Part shown: positions 1-7,858 of the stretch, in pieces | Position numbering within the stretch: position 1 is the stretch's first letter | Layout: each line of letters opens with the position of its first letter | Assembly: GCA_002698965.1 (NCBI GenBank) | Contig: PAAT01000074.1 | Location: forward strand, 1-64,000 | Direction of reading: 5' to 3' | From: Rhodopirellula sp. | Lineage (GTDB): Bacteria > Planctomycetota > Planctomycetia > Pirellulales > Pirellulaceae | DNA: 64,000 bases | Notes under the pieces: model-generated | The model's database searches: none | Told to the model about the DNA's origin: nothing | The model's input: only the letters and a program-made list of their open reading frames with translations | Program-made: the position numbers and the translations under genes

Positions 1-1248
1 GCCACCGCTTTACAAGACTTGAATGACGATGTTCCTTTAATGGACACCTTTACATATACGGTCAGTGATGCTCAGGGGGAAACAGCTGTTGGTATAGTTT
101 CTATTGACGTGACTGGAATTGACGACCAACCAGAGGCCCATGACGACCAAGTGAACGCGACAAGAACTTCTATTGATCTAATTGATTTGATCAAAGCGGA
201 TAGTCCAAGTGCGGAAGGTCATGATTTTGATAGAGATATTGGTGACGAGATAGTGAAAATTAATATCCAGTCTCAGCCGACTTTTCTTGATGCAAATGGT
301 GTAAGTATACCAGTTGGAAGTGTAGCGGATCCGAATGGCGTTGAGCCGATCCTCTATACTCTACCTAATGAGTGGCCAGAGAATTTTGATGGAAAGGTTA
401 CCTTTGATTATACAGTTGAGGATGGTGACGGGATTGAATCCGAACCTGCCACGGTAACGGTTTTAGTTAATGATCCTCCGGTTGCTAATGATGATTCAGT
501 TGAAGTTTATAAGAATCAGCAAAAGATCATCGACGTGATTCAAGCCGAAAATACGAGCTATTCCGGTCACGACTATGATGTGGATGGCACGATTGAACAG
601 CTTACTATTATTGCCTATCCAGACCCAACTCATGGTCTGTTGGTTGAAAATCCGGACAAAACGGTAACATTCACTCCAGCTCAGGATTACCTTGGAGCGG
701 CCGAATTTAAGTATCAGCTTGCCGATGATGATGGTGACCTCTCTGAGATAGCAACCGTTTCCATTGATGTACTTTTAGACCCAATCCCATGGCACAATCG
801 AGGGAATGGAATGGATGTCAATGGGGATACGAAGGTCTCACCAATTGATGCTTTGGTGATTATCTCAGAATTGAATGAAAAAGGATCCTATCTGCTTCCT
901 GTTGAAACGGCTACGCCACCCCCATTCTTTGATGTGAATCAGAACGGATATGTCGATTCAGGAGATGCGATTGTAATAATCAATCATCTAAATGCATTGG
1001 CTAACGGTGAAGGGGAGTTTGTTGAACCGACGGCGATGGACATTTCCGAAGTGTCTCAAAAGGCATTGGATGTAGGCGAGACTCACGCTAACAATGGTTT
1101 TGCCGTCGATAATCTCCAGACGTTTGGATTGTCTCAGGTTCGTAGCGAAATTATCGAAGAGTTGATTGACGAACTGGCTGATGAAGTTTCAGAAGTTCTT
1201 GAAGACTCAGATGAAATTTCACTCGACGACTTCTTTGGACAGTTTTAA
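1..1248 (+). CDS. Cadherin-like/tandem-95 repeat surface protein with C-terminal dockerin (5' end missing)
   Basis: The reading frame is open to the left edge of the window, so only the last 415 or so residues are visible. They contain Ig/cadherin-like repeats of the tandem-95 kind, recognised by phrases such as FTYTVSDAQG, FDYTVEDGDG and FKYQLADDDGD, each followed by a Val/Ile-rich strand and an 'ANDD' linker. Near the C-terminus are two Ca-binding dockerin type I half-repeats, DVNGDTKVSPIDAL and DVNQNGYVDSGDAI. An acidic tail follows. Planctomycetes carry many such giant secreted proteins. The dockerin here probably mediates protein-protein or calcium-dependent attachment, but no cellulosome scaffold is visible. 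The partner and the substrate are unknown. Confidence 0.85.
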   Translation, partial: ATALQDLNDDVPLMDTFTYTVSDAQGETAVGIVSIDVTGIDDQPEAHDDQVNATRTSIDLIDLIKADSPSAEGHDFDRDIGDEIVKINIQSQPTFLDANGVSIPVGSVADPNGVEPILYTLPNEWPENFDGKVTFDYTVEDGDGIESEPATVTVLVNDPPVANDDSVEVYKNQQKIIDVIQAENTSYSGHDYDVDGTIEQLTIIAYPDPTHGLLVENPDKTVTFTPAQDYLGAAEFKYQLADDDGDLSEIATVSIDVLLDPIPWHNRGNGMDVNGDTKVSPIDALVIISELNEKGSYLLPVETATPPPFFDVNQNGYVDSGDAIVIINHLNALANGEGEFVEPTAMDISEVSQKALDVGETHANNGFAVDNLQTFGLSQVRSEIIEELIDELADEVSEVLEDSDEISLDDFFGQF

Positions 1249-1271
1249 TTGTTGAGAATATGTCTCTGATG

Positions 1272-1306
1272 AACTGGCGGGAAAGGCTTTGCTTTTCCCG
1301 CCAGTT
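1272..1306 (+). terminator. Rho-independent-like terminator after the surface-protein gene
   Basis: A 13-bp perfect inverted repeat (AACTGGCGGGAAA / TTTCCCGCCAGTT) with a 9-nt loop begins 24 bp after the stop codon. The T tract after it is weak (TTATCTTT). It separates the surface-protein gene from the sigma-factor gene. Confidence 0.75.
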
Positions 1307-1425
1307 TATCTTTCTGGTAGGCAGATCTGCTTTGCGTCACAATGAGCCAGCAGTTATCTTAAATTCTCAGGGATTTAGCGCCCACTCTCTCAGATTACGG
1401 CACCCATAGAAGATATAGAGTGAGA

Positions 1426-2037
1426 ATGAACGACGATACCAATAGTGCTCTATTAGTGCGTGCTAAGGGCGGTGATCGGGATGCCTTAGGTAACCTGCTT
1501 GATAGATACCGTCCATATCTGCGGATTCTTGCTCTTAGATATTTGGACTCAGGCGTGCGGCAGCGTGTCGATCCCTCGGATGTGATTCAGCAGACTTGTT
1601 TGGATATTCATCGCGATATTGACGGTTTTCGCGGCGACCATGAGGCAGAATGGATTGGTTGGGTTCGACGCATTCTTGAAAACAATGTCAACCAGGTGAT
1701 TCGGCGACATATACAGGCTCAGAAACGTTCTGTCCGTAAAGAAACGGTCGTTGACAAATCATCGGGAGCCCACCGAATTTATAATGCCGGTCCTGTATCG
1801 AAGGAGTCTTCTCCGAGTCATCGAGTGATGAAAGGAGAACGTGCCGTTCGACTGGCGATCATGCTGGGTAAATTGCCTGAAGTTCAACGGGAAGCCATAC
1901 GTTTGCGTTATTTGGAAGGGAGAACCCTTCAGCAAATTGCAAAGAGTATTGGAAGATCGGAGATGGCAGTAGCGGGTTTATTAAAGCGAGGTCTTCGCAG
2001 TTTACGCGATTTGAGTGGGACCGAGAGTAGTTTTTAA
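1426..2037 (+). CDS. ECF-family RNA polymerase sigma factor (planctomycete kinase-linked type)
   Basis: About 203 residues. The N-terminal half resembles sigma region 2 (DALGNLLDRYRPYLRILA..., then DPSDVIQQTCLDI). The C-terminal half resembles region 4, with a helix-turn-helix around LPEVQREAIRLRYLEG and LQQIAKSIGRSE. The ATG at 1426 is preceded by GAGTGAG. An in-frame GTG at 1420 would add two residues. The Ser/Thr kinase gene begins 40 bp downstream on the same strand, the usual arrangement of planctomycete ECF sigma factors with Hanks-type kinases. No anti-sigma factor gene is visible, so control by phosphorylation by the neighbouring kinase is a reasonable inference. Target promoters are unknown. 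Confidence 0.88.
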   Translation: MNDDTNSALLVRAKGGDRDALGNLLDRYRPYLRILALRYLDSGVRQRVDPSDVIQQTCLDIHRDIDGFRGDHEAEWIGWVRRILENNVNQVIRRHIQAQKRSVRKETVVDKSSGAHRIYNAGPVSKESSPSHRVMKGERAVRLAIMLGKLPEVQREAIRLRYLEGRTLQQIAKSIGRSEMAVAGLLKRGLRSLRDLSGTESSF

Positions 2038-2077
2038 CCACTTTAGTCACGTCACTTCATGAAAGTGATGATATGGA

Positions 2078-4342
2078 ATGACTATGTCTGAACATCTTAT
2101 TGATAATCATGAGTTCGAGGACGAGCCTTCTGAGCGCGAAATTCGTATCAGTACGTTATTAGCAGCATTTCTAAAGCAGGAAGATGGAGGCACGGCGGTT
2201 AGTCGTGAGCGATTCCTGAAAGAAAACTCGGATGTAGCTGAGGATCTTCAGATTCTACTTGAGATGGCCGACATGATTCAGGAAATGGCGGGACCAGTTT
2301 CTGATGATGGACTGGGCTTGGATTCCAATAGCCCGTTGCCAGACGCCGCGGTCTCTATAGCTCCTTCCTCCGAGCCAAACCATGAACTTAAGCATCGTTT
2401 TGATAATGGTGAGGAGACACCCACCAATCAAGGCGATAGTGTCGATTTCTATTTGCCAGGTGATTTAATACCTCAGGTTGGAAAGGATTCCAGTATGCCC
2501 GAAGGGTTTACCTTCGGCGACTACCAATTGTTGGAGGTGATTGGGCAGGGAGGGATGGGAATTGTCTATCGCGCACATCAAGCGGGCATTAATCGTGAAG
2601 TAGCTGTCAAAATGATACGTTCAGATCGTTTCCATTTTGATAAGGACGTCGCTCGATTTTATAAAGAGGCACAAACTGCCGGATCGACCCAACACCCGAA
2701 TGTTGTGACCGTATTTGACATTGGTAATGTCAGCGGACGCCATTATTTCTCAATGCAATTGATCGAGGGAACTGATCTGGCCGCTTTGAATCGCGAAAGT
2801 GAGCTTAGCAGTCGGCGTATCACTGAAATTTTGAAAGACGTTGCCAATGGAGTTGACGCAGCCCACCAACACGACATCCTCCATCGCGACTTAAAACCGG
2901 CGAACGTATTGGTGCGTGAGGCAGACGGCCAGGCATTTGTTACGGACTTTGGTTTGGCGAAACAGGTCGAAAATGAACTGGAGTTAACGCAAAGTGGTGA
3001 TACGGTTGGAACGCCAAGCTATATGGCACCCGAACAAGCCAGAGCTGATGAAGCTCAAATGGGGCCGGCTTCGGATGTTTACTCGATCGGTGCGATTCTT
3101 TACGAGTTATTGACCGGAGTTCCGCCATTTAAGTCGGATTCAATGGCTAGTACGGTTGTCGAAGTATTACATCGTGAAGTGATTCCCCCGTCGGATATGA
3201 ATGCCAAGGTAAATAAATATTTGGAGGCGATTTGTCTCAAGTGCCTCGAAAAGAATCCGCAATTACGGTACGAGTCGGCCAAAGAGCTGGCAGAAGACTT
3301 CCAGTGTGTGCTTGACGGCCGACCGATAAAAGCGGTACCTGTGGGGAAATCAAAAAAGGCGATTCGCTGGGTTTGCAATGTACCGTTCTTTGCTCGTCTA
3401 TCAGGGAATCACTTCCCCAACGTGACGCCTGCTCATCGGGTCGTCAATCATTTATTGTGGGTCATTCCCGTCTTGCTGTTAGGTTTATTTGTCTTGTGGC
3501 AAAGCGTTAGGGAAAGTTATGTCCCGGATTCGATTAGTATCGGTACCGGCATGAGTGATCAGTTCTATCATCAGGTTGGACTGGAATTAAAAAAAGAATT
3601 GGCTACACATTACAGTCAGCCTACCGAGATTCTGACGACGACCGGTTCTTTAGAGAATGTGAGCTTACTGAATTCCGGTACGATTCATATCGCCATAGCT
3701 CAGCTTGAAGTGCTTGCCAACGATAATTCGGTCGCTAAACTCACGCCACTCTATGCTGATAAAGTGCATGTGGTGGTTCGAAAAGGCCGGGGAATCGAAA
3801 CATTAACGGATCTTGAAGGCCGGGTTGTTTCTTTGGGGCCCACCAACTCAGGGATGAGGATTACATCAGAGCGAGTTTTGTCGACACTTAATGTCGATTA
3901 CGAGAGTATGCGAGAAACCTCCAAGCCGTTTCAGAATATGTTAACCGACTCGAGTATTGAAGCTGGTATCGTTACAACGCGGACAGAGAATCAGGTCCTT
4001 CGGCATTTACTGAATGACCCCCGTTTCGAACTGATTGGTTTTTCGACTTCTCAAATCAATGAATTAACGCAAATTGGATATCATCGAGATCGGATTTCAG
4101 GTGATGGTCTCAGTCAGGTCGAAGCCGAACTGACTTCCACGGTGGCCACAATGGCATTTTTGGTTAGTAATACGGATGCTGGAGAGGCTCTGGTGAATCG
4201 AATGCTTAATGCCCTGTTTGAGGAACGGGAAAATGGTAGTATTGCAACTCGCTTAAACCTGCTGTCGAGAACTGCCGCGAGTCAACATCCCATTGATTTT
4301 CATCCTGCGGCATTGAGATTCTTTGACGAAGTCGAGCAATAA
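2078..4342 (+). CDS. Transmembrane Ser/Thr protein kinase with C-terminal TAXI-type solute-binding domain
   Basis: 754 residues. Residues 1-70 form the helical region common ahead of planctomycete kinases. The kinase domain covers about 145-410: Gly loop GQGGMG near 155, VAVK lysine near 177, HRDLKPAN near 269-276, DFGLA near 290, GTPSYMAPE near 308. All catalytic residues are intact. One membrane segment lies at about 458-475. From about 486 the protein matches TRAP-transporter TAXI/NMT1-like solute receptors: IGTGMSDQFYHQVG, a TTGSLENVSLLNSG segment, then VSLGPTNSGMRIT. The topology implies a cytoplasmic kinase controlled by an extracytoplasmic ligand sensor. The sigma factor lies upstream and a dicarboxylate/amino-acid symporter downstream, so the ligand may be an organic acid or glutamate; this is inference. 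ATG 2078 and ATG 2084 are both possible starts. Confidence 0.9.
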   Translation: MTMSEHLIDNHEFEDEPSEREIRISTLLAAFLKQEDGGTAVSRERFLKENSDVAEDLQILLEMADMIQEMAGPVSDDGLGLDSNSPLPDAAVSIAPSSEPNHELKHRFDNGEETPTNQGDSVDFYLPGDLIPQVGKDSSMPEGFTFGDYQLLEVIGQGGMGIVYRAHQAGINREVAVKMIRSDRFHFDKDVARFYKEAQTAGSTQHPNVVTVFDIGNVSGRHYFSMQLIEGTDLAALNRESELSSRRITEILKDVANGVDAAHQHDILHRDLKPANVLVREADGQAFVTDFGLAKQVENELELTQSGDTVGTPSYMAPEQARADEAQMGPASDVYSIGAILYELLTGVPPFKSDSMASTVVEVLHREVIPPSDMNAKVNKYLEAICLKCLEKNPQLRYESAKELAEDFQCVLDGRPIKAVPVGKSKKAIRWVCNVPFFARLSGNHFPNVTPAHRVVNHLLWVIPVLLLGLFVLWQSVRESYVPDSISIGTGMSDQFYHQVGLELKKELATHYSQPTEILTTTGSLENVSLLNSGTIHIAIAQLEVLANDNSVAKLTPLYADKVHVVVRKGRGIETLTDLEGRVVSLGPTNSGMRITSERVLSTLNVDYESMRETSKPFQNMLTDSSIEAGIVTTRTENQVLRHLLNDPRFELIGFSTSQINELTQIGYHRDRISGDGLSQVEAELTSTVATMAFLVSNTDAGEALVNRMLNALFEERENGSIATRLNLLSRTAASQHPIDFHPAALRFFDEVEQ

Positions 4343-4464
4343 AGACGAAGTTTTATTAGTTTAGATTAGAGATTAAGCGCCTACTACTGCGGTTAAAAAC
4401 ATCTCTAATTAATGGTAACGATTGAATTCTTAAGCCACAAAAAGATCCACCGGAGTGAAAAGGT

Positions 4465-5979
4465 ATGTCTGAAGAGGGTAAAAAAGGTCACGGTAATTTA
4501 ACGCTTTACATCATCATCTCGATTGTTTTGGCGATTGCCACGGCACTGATCCTGCCTGAGGTGATGGGAGAGGAAAGCGAATCCACCACCCTAAGTATTT
4601 TCGAGGGGATTGGTATTGGTGGTGAAGTCTTTTTACGAGCCTTGATGATGATGGTTGTACCACTTGTGGTCGCCTCGGTGATGAATGGAATTCTCGGTCT
4701 AGGCGATGTGCGAAAGCTTGGAAAGCCAGGCTTCACCGCGGTGGGTTATTATTTGGCAACGACAGTATTGGCGGTGGCGATTGGGCTTATCACCGTCAAT
4801 ATATTTAATCCCGGGGCACCAAAAGACAAGCCAGTTGCAGGTGAGGTAGCTGTTGTGCAGTCGGAGGAGGTAACAACTCATTCCGGGGACGCTGAGCCAG
4901 CGACACATGGTGATGAAATTGTCGTAACTCCTGATGACGTCAGAAAAGTTCTGGATATTTTAGAAGATCAAACAGGTCTGAATTCCAGAGAACTTGCGAA
5001 GATATTTCCGGGGCTGTCCGCAGGACTGGAAGAGGAGGAGCCTGGTATCGGGATGATTCTGGGAAATCTAGTTCTTATGTTATTTGCGGATAATCTGTTC
5101 GAGGCCGCCGCCACGATGAATTTACTTCCCTTGATCGTGTTTGCGATTATTTTTGCCGGAATGCTCACAACGATGGGGGAACGAGTTAAAGCGATTACAG
5201 ATATGATTGAGCAGATTAATAATGCCATGATGAGTTTCGTGATGTTGTTGATGAATCTGGCACCTCTGGGGATCTTCTGTTTGATCGCATCGAATTTCGG
5301 TGAAGCCAATGCCAAAGGTGAGTTGATGGATGTCATTTCCCAGAGTGGTATGTTCGTTCTTACAGTGCTTGTCGGGCTTGGCTTTCACGCATTTGTCACA
5401 CTTTCAGCTATCTACTGGATCTTCACCAAGAAGAATCCGTATGCCTACATGAAACAAATGTCAGAAGCGTTGCTAACAGCATTTTCAACGGCTTCCAGTT
5501 CAGCAACACTGCCACTGACGATGGAATGTGCTAACAAAGCTGGTATTTCTAAGAAGTCGACTAACTTCGTATTACCTCTGGGAGCGACGATCAATATGGA
5601 CGGAACGGCATTATATGAAGCGGCCGCCGCTATCTTTATTGCTAATATTGCGGTTGTGACGCATGGTGTTGATCCATTGACATTTACCGATCAACTAATT
5701 GTGGCGGTGACGGCGACATTGGCTGCTATTGGCGCTGCTGGTATTCCGGAAGCTGGTTTGGTGACAATGATGATTGTGCTTAATGCAGTCGGCTTACCTG
5801 TCGAATTGATTTCATCCGTTTTGGCGATTGACTGGCTTCTGGATCGGTTCCGCACTGCTACAAATACTTTTGGTGATTCGATTGGTGCTGCTATAGTGGA
5901 TGAACAGTTCAAGGAAATGCAGATTGATGGCGATGATTCCAAAGGGCAGGGAACGGAAACTGCCGTTGTTCCGGCTTAG
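4465..5979 (+). CDS. Dicarboxylate/amino acid:cation symporter (DAACS family)
   Basis: 504 residues with about eight membrane segments. Family hallmarks are the serine-rich re-entrant loop TASSSATLPLTMECA, the substrate/cation motif GATINMDGTALYEA and the second loop AGIPEAGLVTMMI. Such proteins import glutamate, aspartate or C4-dicarboxylates with Na+ or H+. After NIFNPG (TM3) there is an unusual acidic insertion of roughly 60-75 residues (about residues 115-190, rich in Glu/Asp/Val/Thr) before the next membrane segment, longer than in the archetypal GltP/GltPh proteins. A GGAG ribosome site precedes the ATG. It lies 122 bp downstream of the kinase-TAXI gene, probably in the same functional unit. 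Confidence 0.93.
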   Translation: MSEEGKKGHGNLTLYIIISIVLAIATALILPEVMGEESESTTLSIFEGIGIGGEVFLRALMMMVVPLVVASVMNGILGLGDVRKLGKPGFTAVGYYLATTVLAVAIGLITVNIFNPGAPKDKPVAGEVAVVQSEEVTTHSGDAEPATHGDEIVVTPDDVRKVLDILEDQTGLNSRELAKIFPGLSAGLEEEEPGIGMILGNLVLMLFADNLFEAAATMNLLPLIVFAIIFAGMLTTMGERVKAITDMIEQINNAMMSFVMLLMNLAPLGIFCLIASNFGEANAKGELMDVISQSGMFVLTVLVGLGFHAFVTLSAIYWIFTKKNPYAYMKQMSEALLTAFSTASSSATLPLTMECANKAGISKKSTNFVLPLGATINMDGTALYEAAAAIFIANIAVVTHGVDPLTFTDQLIVAVTATLAAIGAAGIPEAGLVTMMIVLNAVGLPVELISSVLAIDWLLDRFRTATNTFGDSIGAAIVDEQFKEMQIDGDDSKGQGTETAVVPA

Positions 5980-6040
5980 CATTCGATGACGCCATGCGGT
6001 ATGAACCCTACAGATTTACTTTGCAAGAAGATGCAGCAAG

Positions 6041-6724
6041 ATGAAACCTGAGCAAATTGACGAATTACTGAAACGAACTCTGGACGATTATAAAGTTTCC
6101 CGAGGTGAAAAGAAGATTCTGGATGGAATCGTGCGCGAGCACGGTTCTGCTCCCAATCAACTGGCGTTTTTACGGCATCGTGCCTTTGATATGGCACGTG
6201 AACAACTGATGAGTCCTGATGCCAAGGGAGTCCTCGATTGGCTGGAAGACGTGGTGAAGGCATTTTCCAAAACGGAGCAGGGGGCAGATGATGAATCGCA
6301 TGTCTTTTTCAGCCCTGGTGATGATTGCCCCAACGTGATTTCTAACTTGTTTGAACGAGCCGAACAGACAGTTGATATATGTGTCTTCACGATTACCGAT
6401 AACAGAATCACCCAGGCCATTCGGGATGCTTATGTACGAGGTATCAATATCCGGGTGATTACCGATAATGATAAGGCTTTGGATCCGGGTTCCGATGTTG
6501 ATCGTATGGCTGGACTAGGGATACCTTTGCGAGTTGATAAATCGCCACATCACATGCATCATAAGTATGCCATTTTTGATAAGACGATAACATTAACCGG
6601 CAGCTACAACTGGACGCGTAGTGCGGATCACCATAATGAAGAGAATTTCCTAACCACCGAGGATCCCACTATCACTAGGCCATTTATTGGCCATTTTGAG
6701 AAACTCTGGGATTCTTTGGGATAA
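6041..6724 (+). CDS. Phospholipase D-like single-HKD protein
   Basis: 227 residues, no signal peptide. The C-terminal half (about 85-227) is a PLDc_2 domain with one HxK(x)4D motif at H173, K175 and D180, followed by TLTGSYNWTRSA and the conserved NEEN. Single-HKD members such as Nuc-type nucleases act as dimers on DNA, RNA or phosphodiester lipids. The N-terminal 75 residues are helical and charged (a LKRTLDDYKVSRGEKK segment) and I do not recognise them with certainty; they resemble a TerB-like fold only loosely. The gene stands alone, with an out-of-operon spacing from the transporter. The choice between nuclease and phospholipase cannot be made from sequence. Confidence 0.85.
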   Translation: MKPEQIDELLKRTLDDYKVSRGEKKILDGIVREHGSAPNQLAFLRHRAFDMAREQLMSPDAKGVLDWLEDVVKAFSKTEQGADDESHVFFSPGDDCPNVISNLFERAEQTVDICVFTITDNRITQAIRDAYVRGINIRVITDNDKALDPGSDVDRMAGLGIPLRVDKSPHHMHHKYAIFDKTITLTGSYNWTRSADHHNEENFLTTEDPTITRPFIGHFEKLWDSLG

Positions 6725-6856
6725 CTTTTGATCCACGTGTGCTCGATGGGTATATCGACTCATATATCAACCTTGATGTAATAGATACAGGCTTTGGAGC
6801 CCTGATTATTTGGAACGTAAGCGAAATTGCTATTGGTTCAAACAATAGTGTTAAAG

Positions 6857-6902
6857 AGCAGCCTGTTGGTTGCTATCTGGATTAGCCCCTGGGTATAGGG
6901 GC
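6857..6902 (+). ncRNA. Two adjacent hairpins, possible small structured RNA or processed 3' UTR
   Basis: AGCAGCC/GGTTGCT (about 6857-6875, one G-U pair, 4-nt loop) is followed by GCCCCT/AGGGGC (6885-6902, 6-nt loop). With the terminator at 6914 they give three stems within 90 nt, about 130 bp after the PLD stop codon. This may be the tail of the PLD transcript or a small independent RNA. No known family is recognised. Confidence 0.25.
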
Positions 6903-6913
6903 CATTTGAACGT

Positions 6914-6946
6914 CTTGAATTCCTATGTAATTCAGGGGTTTTTCTT
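6914..6946 (+). terminator. Rho-independent terminator
   Basis: Stem CTTGAATT/AATTCAGG (8 bp with one T-G pair) with a 7-nt loop, followed by GGTTTTTCTT. It would end transcription from the PLD-like gene, or from a small RNA just upstream, before the flotillin operon. Confidence 0.6.
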
Positions 6947-6961
6947 CCAATAAATAGTTCG

Positions 6962-6981
6962 CATTAACGAATTCGTTAATG
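6962..6981. promoter_or_regulatory. Perfect 20-bp palindrome, candidate operator
   Basis: CATTAACGAATTCGTTAATG is identical to its reverse complement, with no spacer and no T tract after it. This fits a dimeric repressor or activator site better than a terminator. It lies about 195 bp upstream of the YqiJ-like start. The cognate regulator is not evident in the window. Confidence 0.45.
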
Positions 6982-7174
6982 TTATTGATGTGGATTATTG
7001 CCGAACGCCCCTTTTGTTATCGAAAGGCAGTAGCCGGCATAATCCGTAGAATCGTTACAGCTTGTCTGTGTTTCCCGTTTTTTCTAACTAATAGAGAGAA
7101 CCTAATGGTGCAGCTTTAATACTAGTGGCGATACTTGGAATGTAATTATCCGTAAAGAGTTAATACGAAGAACC

Positions 7175-7858
7175 ATGAGTAGTGAATTAACAGAACTAAT
7201 GAATCACCTTTTTTCAGCTCCGTTGATGGTTTCAACGGGATTGATGCTATTTGTGATTGCCTACTGGTTGATTTCCATATTGACCGGTCTGGGATTAGAT
7301 GCGATTGACTTCGATCTGGACTTCGATACGAATGCGGATGTTGGTGGAGTCGACGGATTCATGGGAATCGGTTTATTACCATTGAAGTGGCTGAATATCG
7401 GAGCCATCCCACTGATGTTATGGGCTTCGATTTTTGCCGTGGCTTTTTTCTTCGCTTCGTTGGGGGTTGAGCGTTATCAGCCGTTAACCGCCGAAGCAGC
7501 GACTGGCGTCATTGCTATTCGTGTGATTTGGGTAATGGGTGTAGGGGCTTTAGGTACCAAATTCATTACTCAGCCAATGCGAGGTTGGTTTAAGGAACAC
7601 ATCTTGGACCATAACGAATTCATTGGCAAACAGGCTACAACTCGAATTACAACTCACACTACTCGCGGAAAGATATTTATCGAACGCAAAGAGGGTGATT
7701 TGATATCAGAAGCCAGGACGGCTGGAAAAGAAATCCCGAATGGAACTCGGGTAACCGTCGTCAGTTATGACGAAACTCAGAAGGTGTACATGGTTGCGGA
7801 ATCGCGTTCGACGGGCGAGGAAACAATGAATAATAACGAGGAAACAGAAAATGTTTAG
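7175..7858 (+). CDS. YqiJ-like inner-membrane protein (DUF1449/NfeD-related OB-fold)
   Basis: 227 residues with three predicted membrane segments (about 14-40, 72-98 and 108-131) separated by an acidic DFDLDFDTNAD loop, and a soluble C-terminal beta domain (about 145-215) consistent with an OB fold. This layout and the position directly before a YqiK-type flotillin match the YqiJ family. NfeD-type partners are thought to help anchor or organise flotillin assemblies in the membrane. The stop overlaps the flotillin start by 8 bp (7851-7858), implying translational coupling. The ribosome site ahead of ATG 7175 is weak (GAAG). The C-terminal tail is Asn/Glu-rich and probably not conserved. Confidence 0.8.
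   Translation: MSSELTELMNHLFSAPLMVSTGLMLFVIAYWLISILTGLGLDAIDFDLDFDTNADVGGVDGFMGIGLLPLKWLNIGAIPLMLWASIFAVAFFFASLGVERYQPLTAEAATGVIAIRVIWVMGVGALGTKFITQPMRGWFKEHILDHNEFIGKQATTRITTHTTRGKIFIERKEGDLISEARTAGKEIPNGTRVTVVSYDETQKVYMVAESRSTGEETMNNNEETENV

Larger units (their letters stand above)
6725..7174. other. 450-bp intergenic region with stacked hairpins and a perfect palindrome
   Basis: I see no credible coding sequence here. The region holds two small hairpins (6858-6902), a terminator-like stem (6914-6946) and a 20-bp perfect palindrome (6962-6981), then about 190 bp of leader before the YqiJ-like gene. The right half probably holds the promoter and control sites of the YqiJ-flotillin-ATPase unit. 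Confidence 0.6.
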
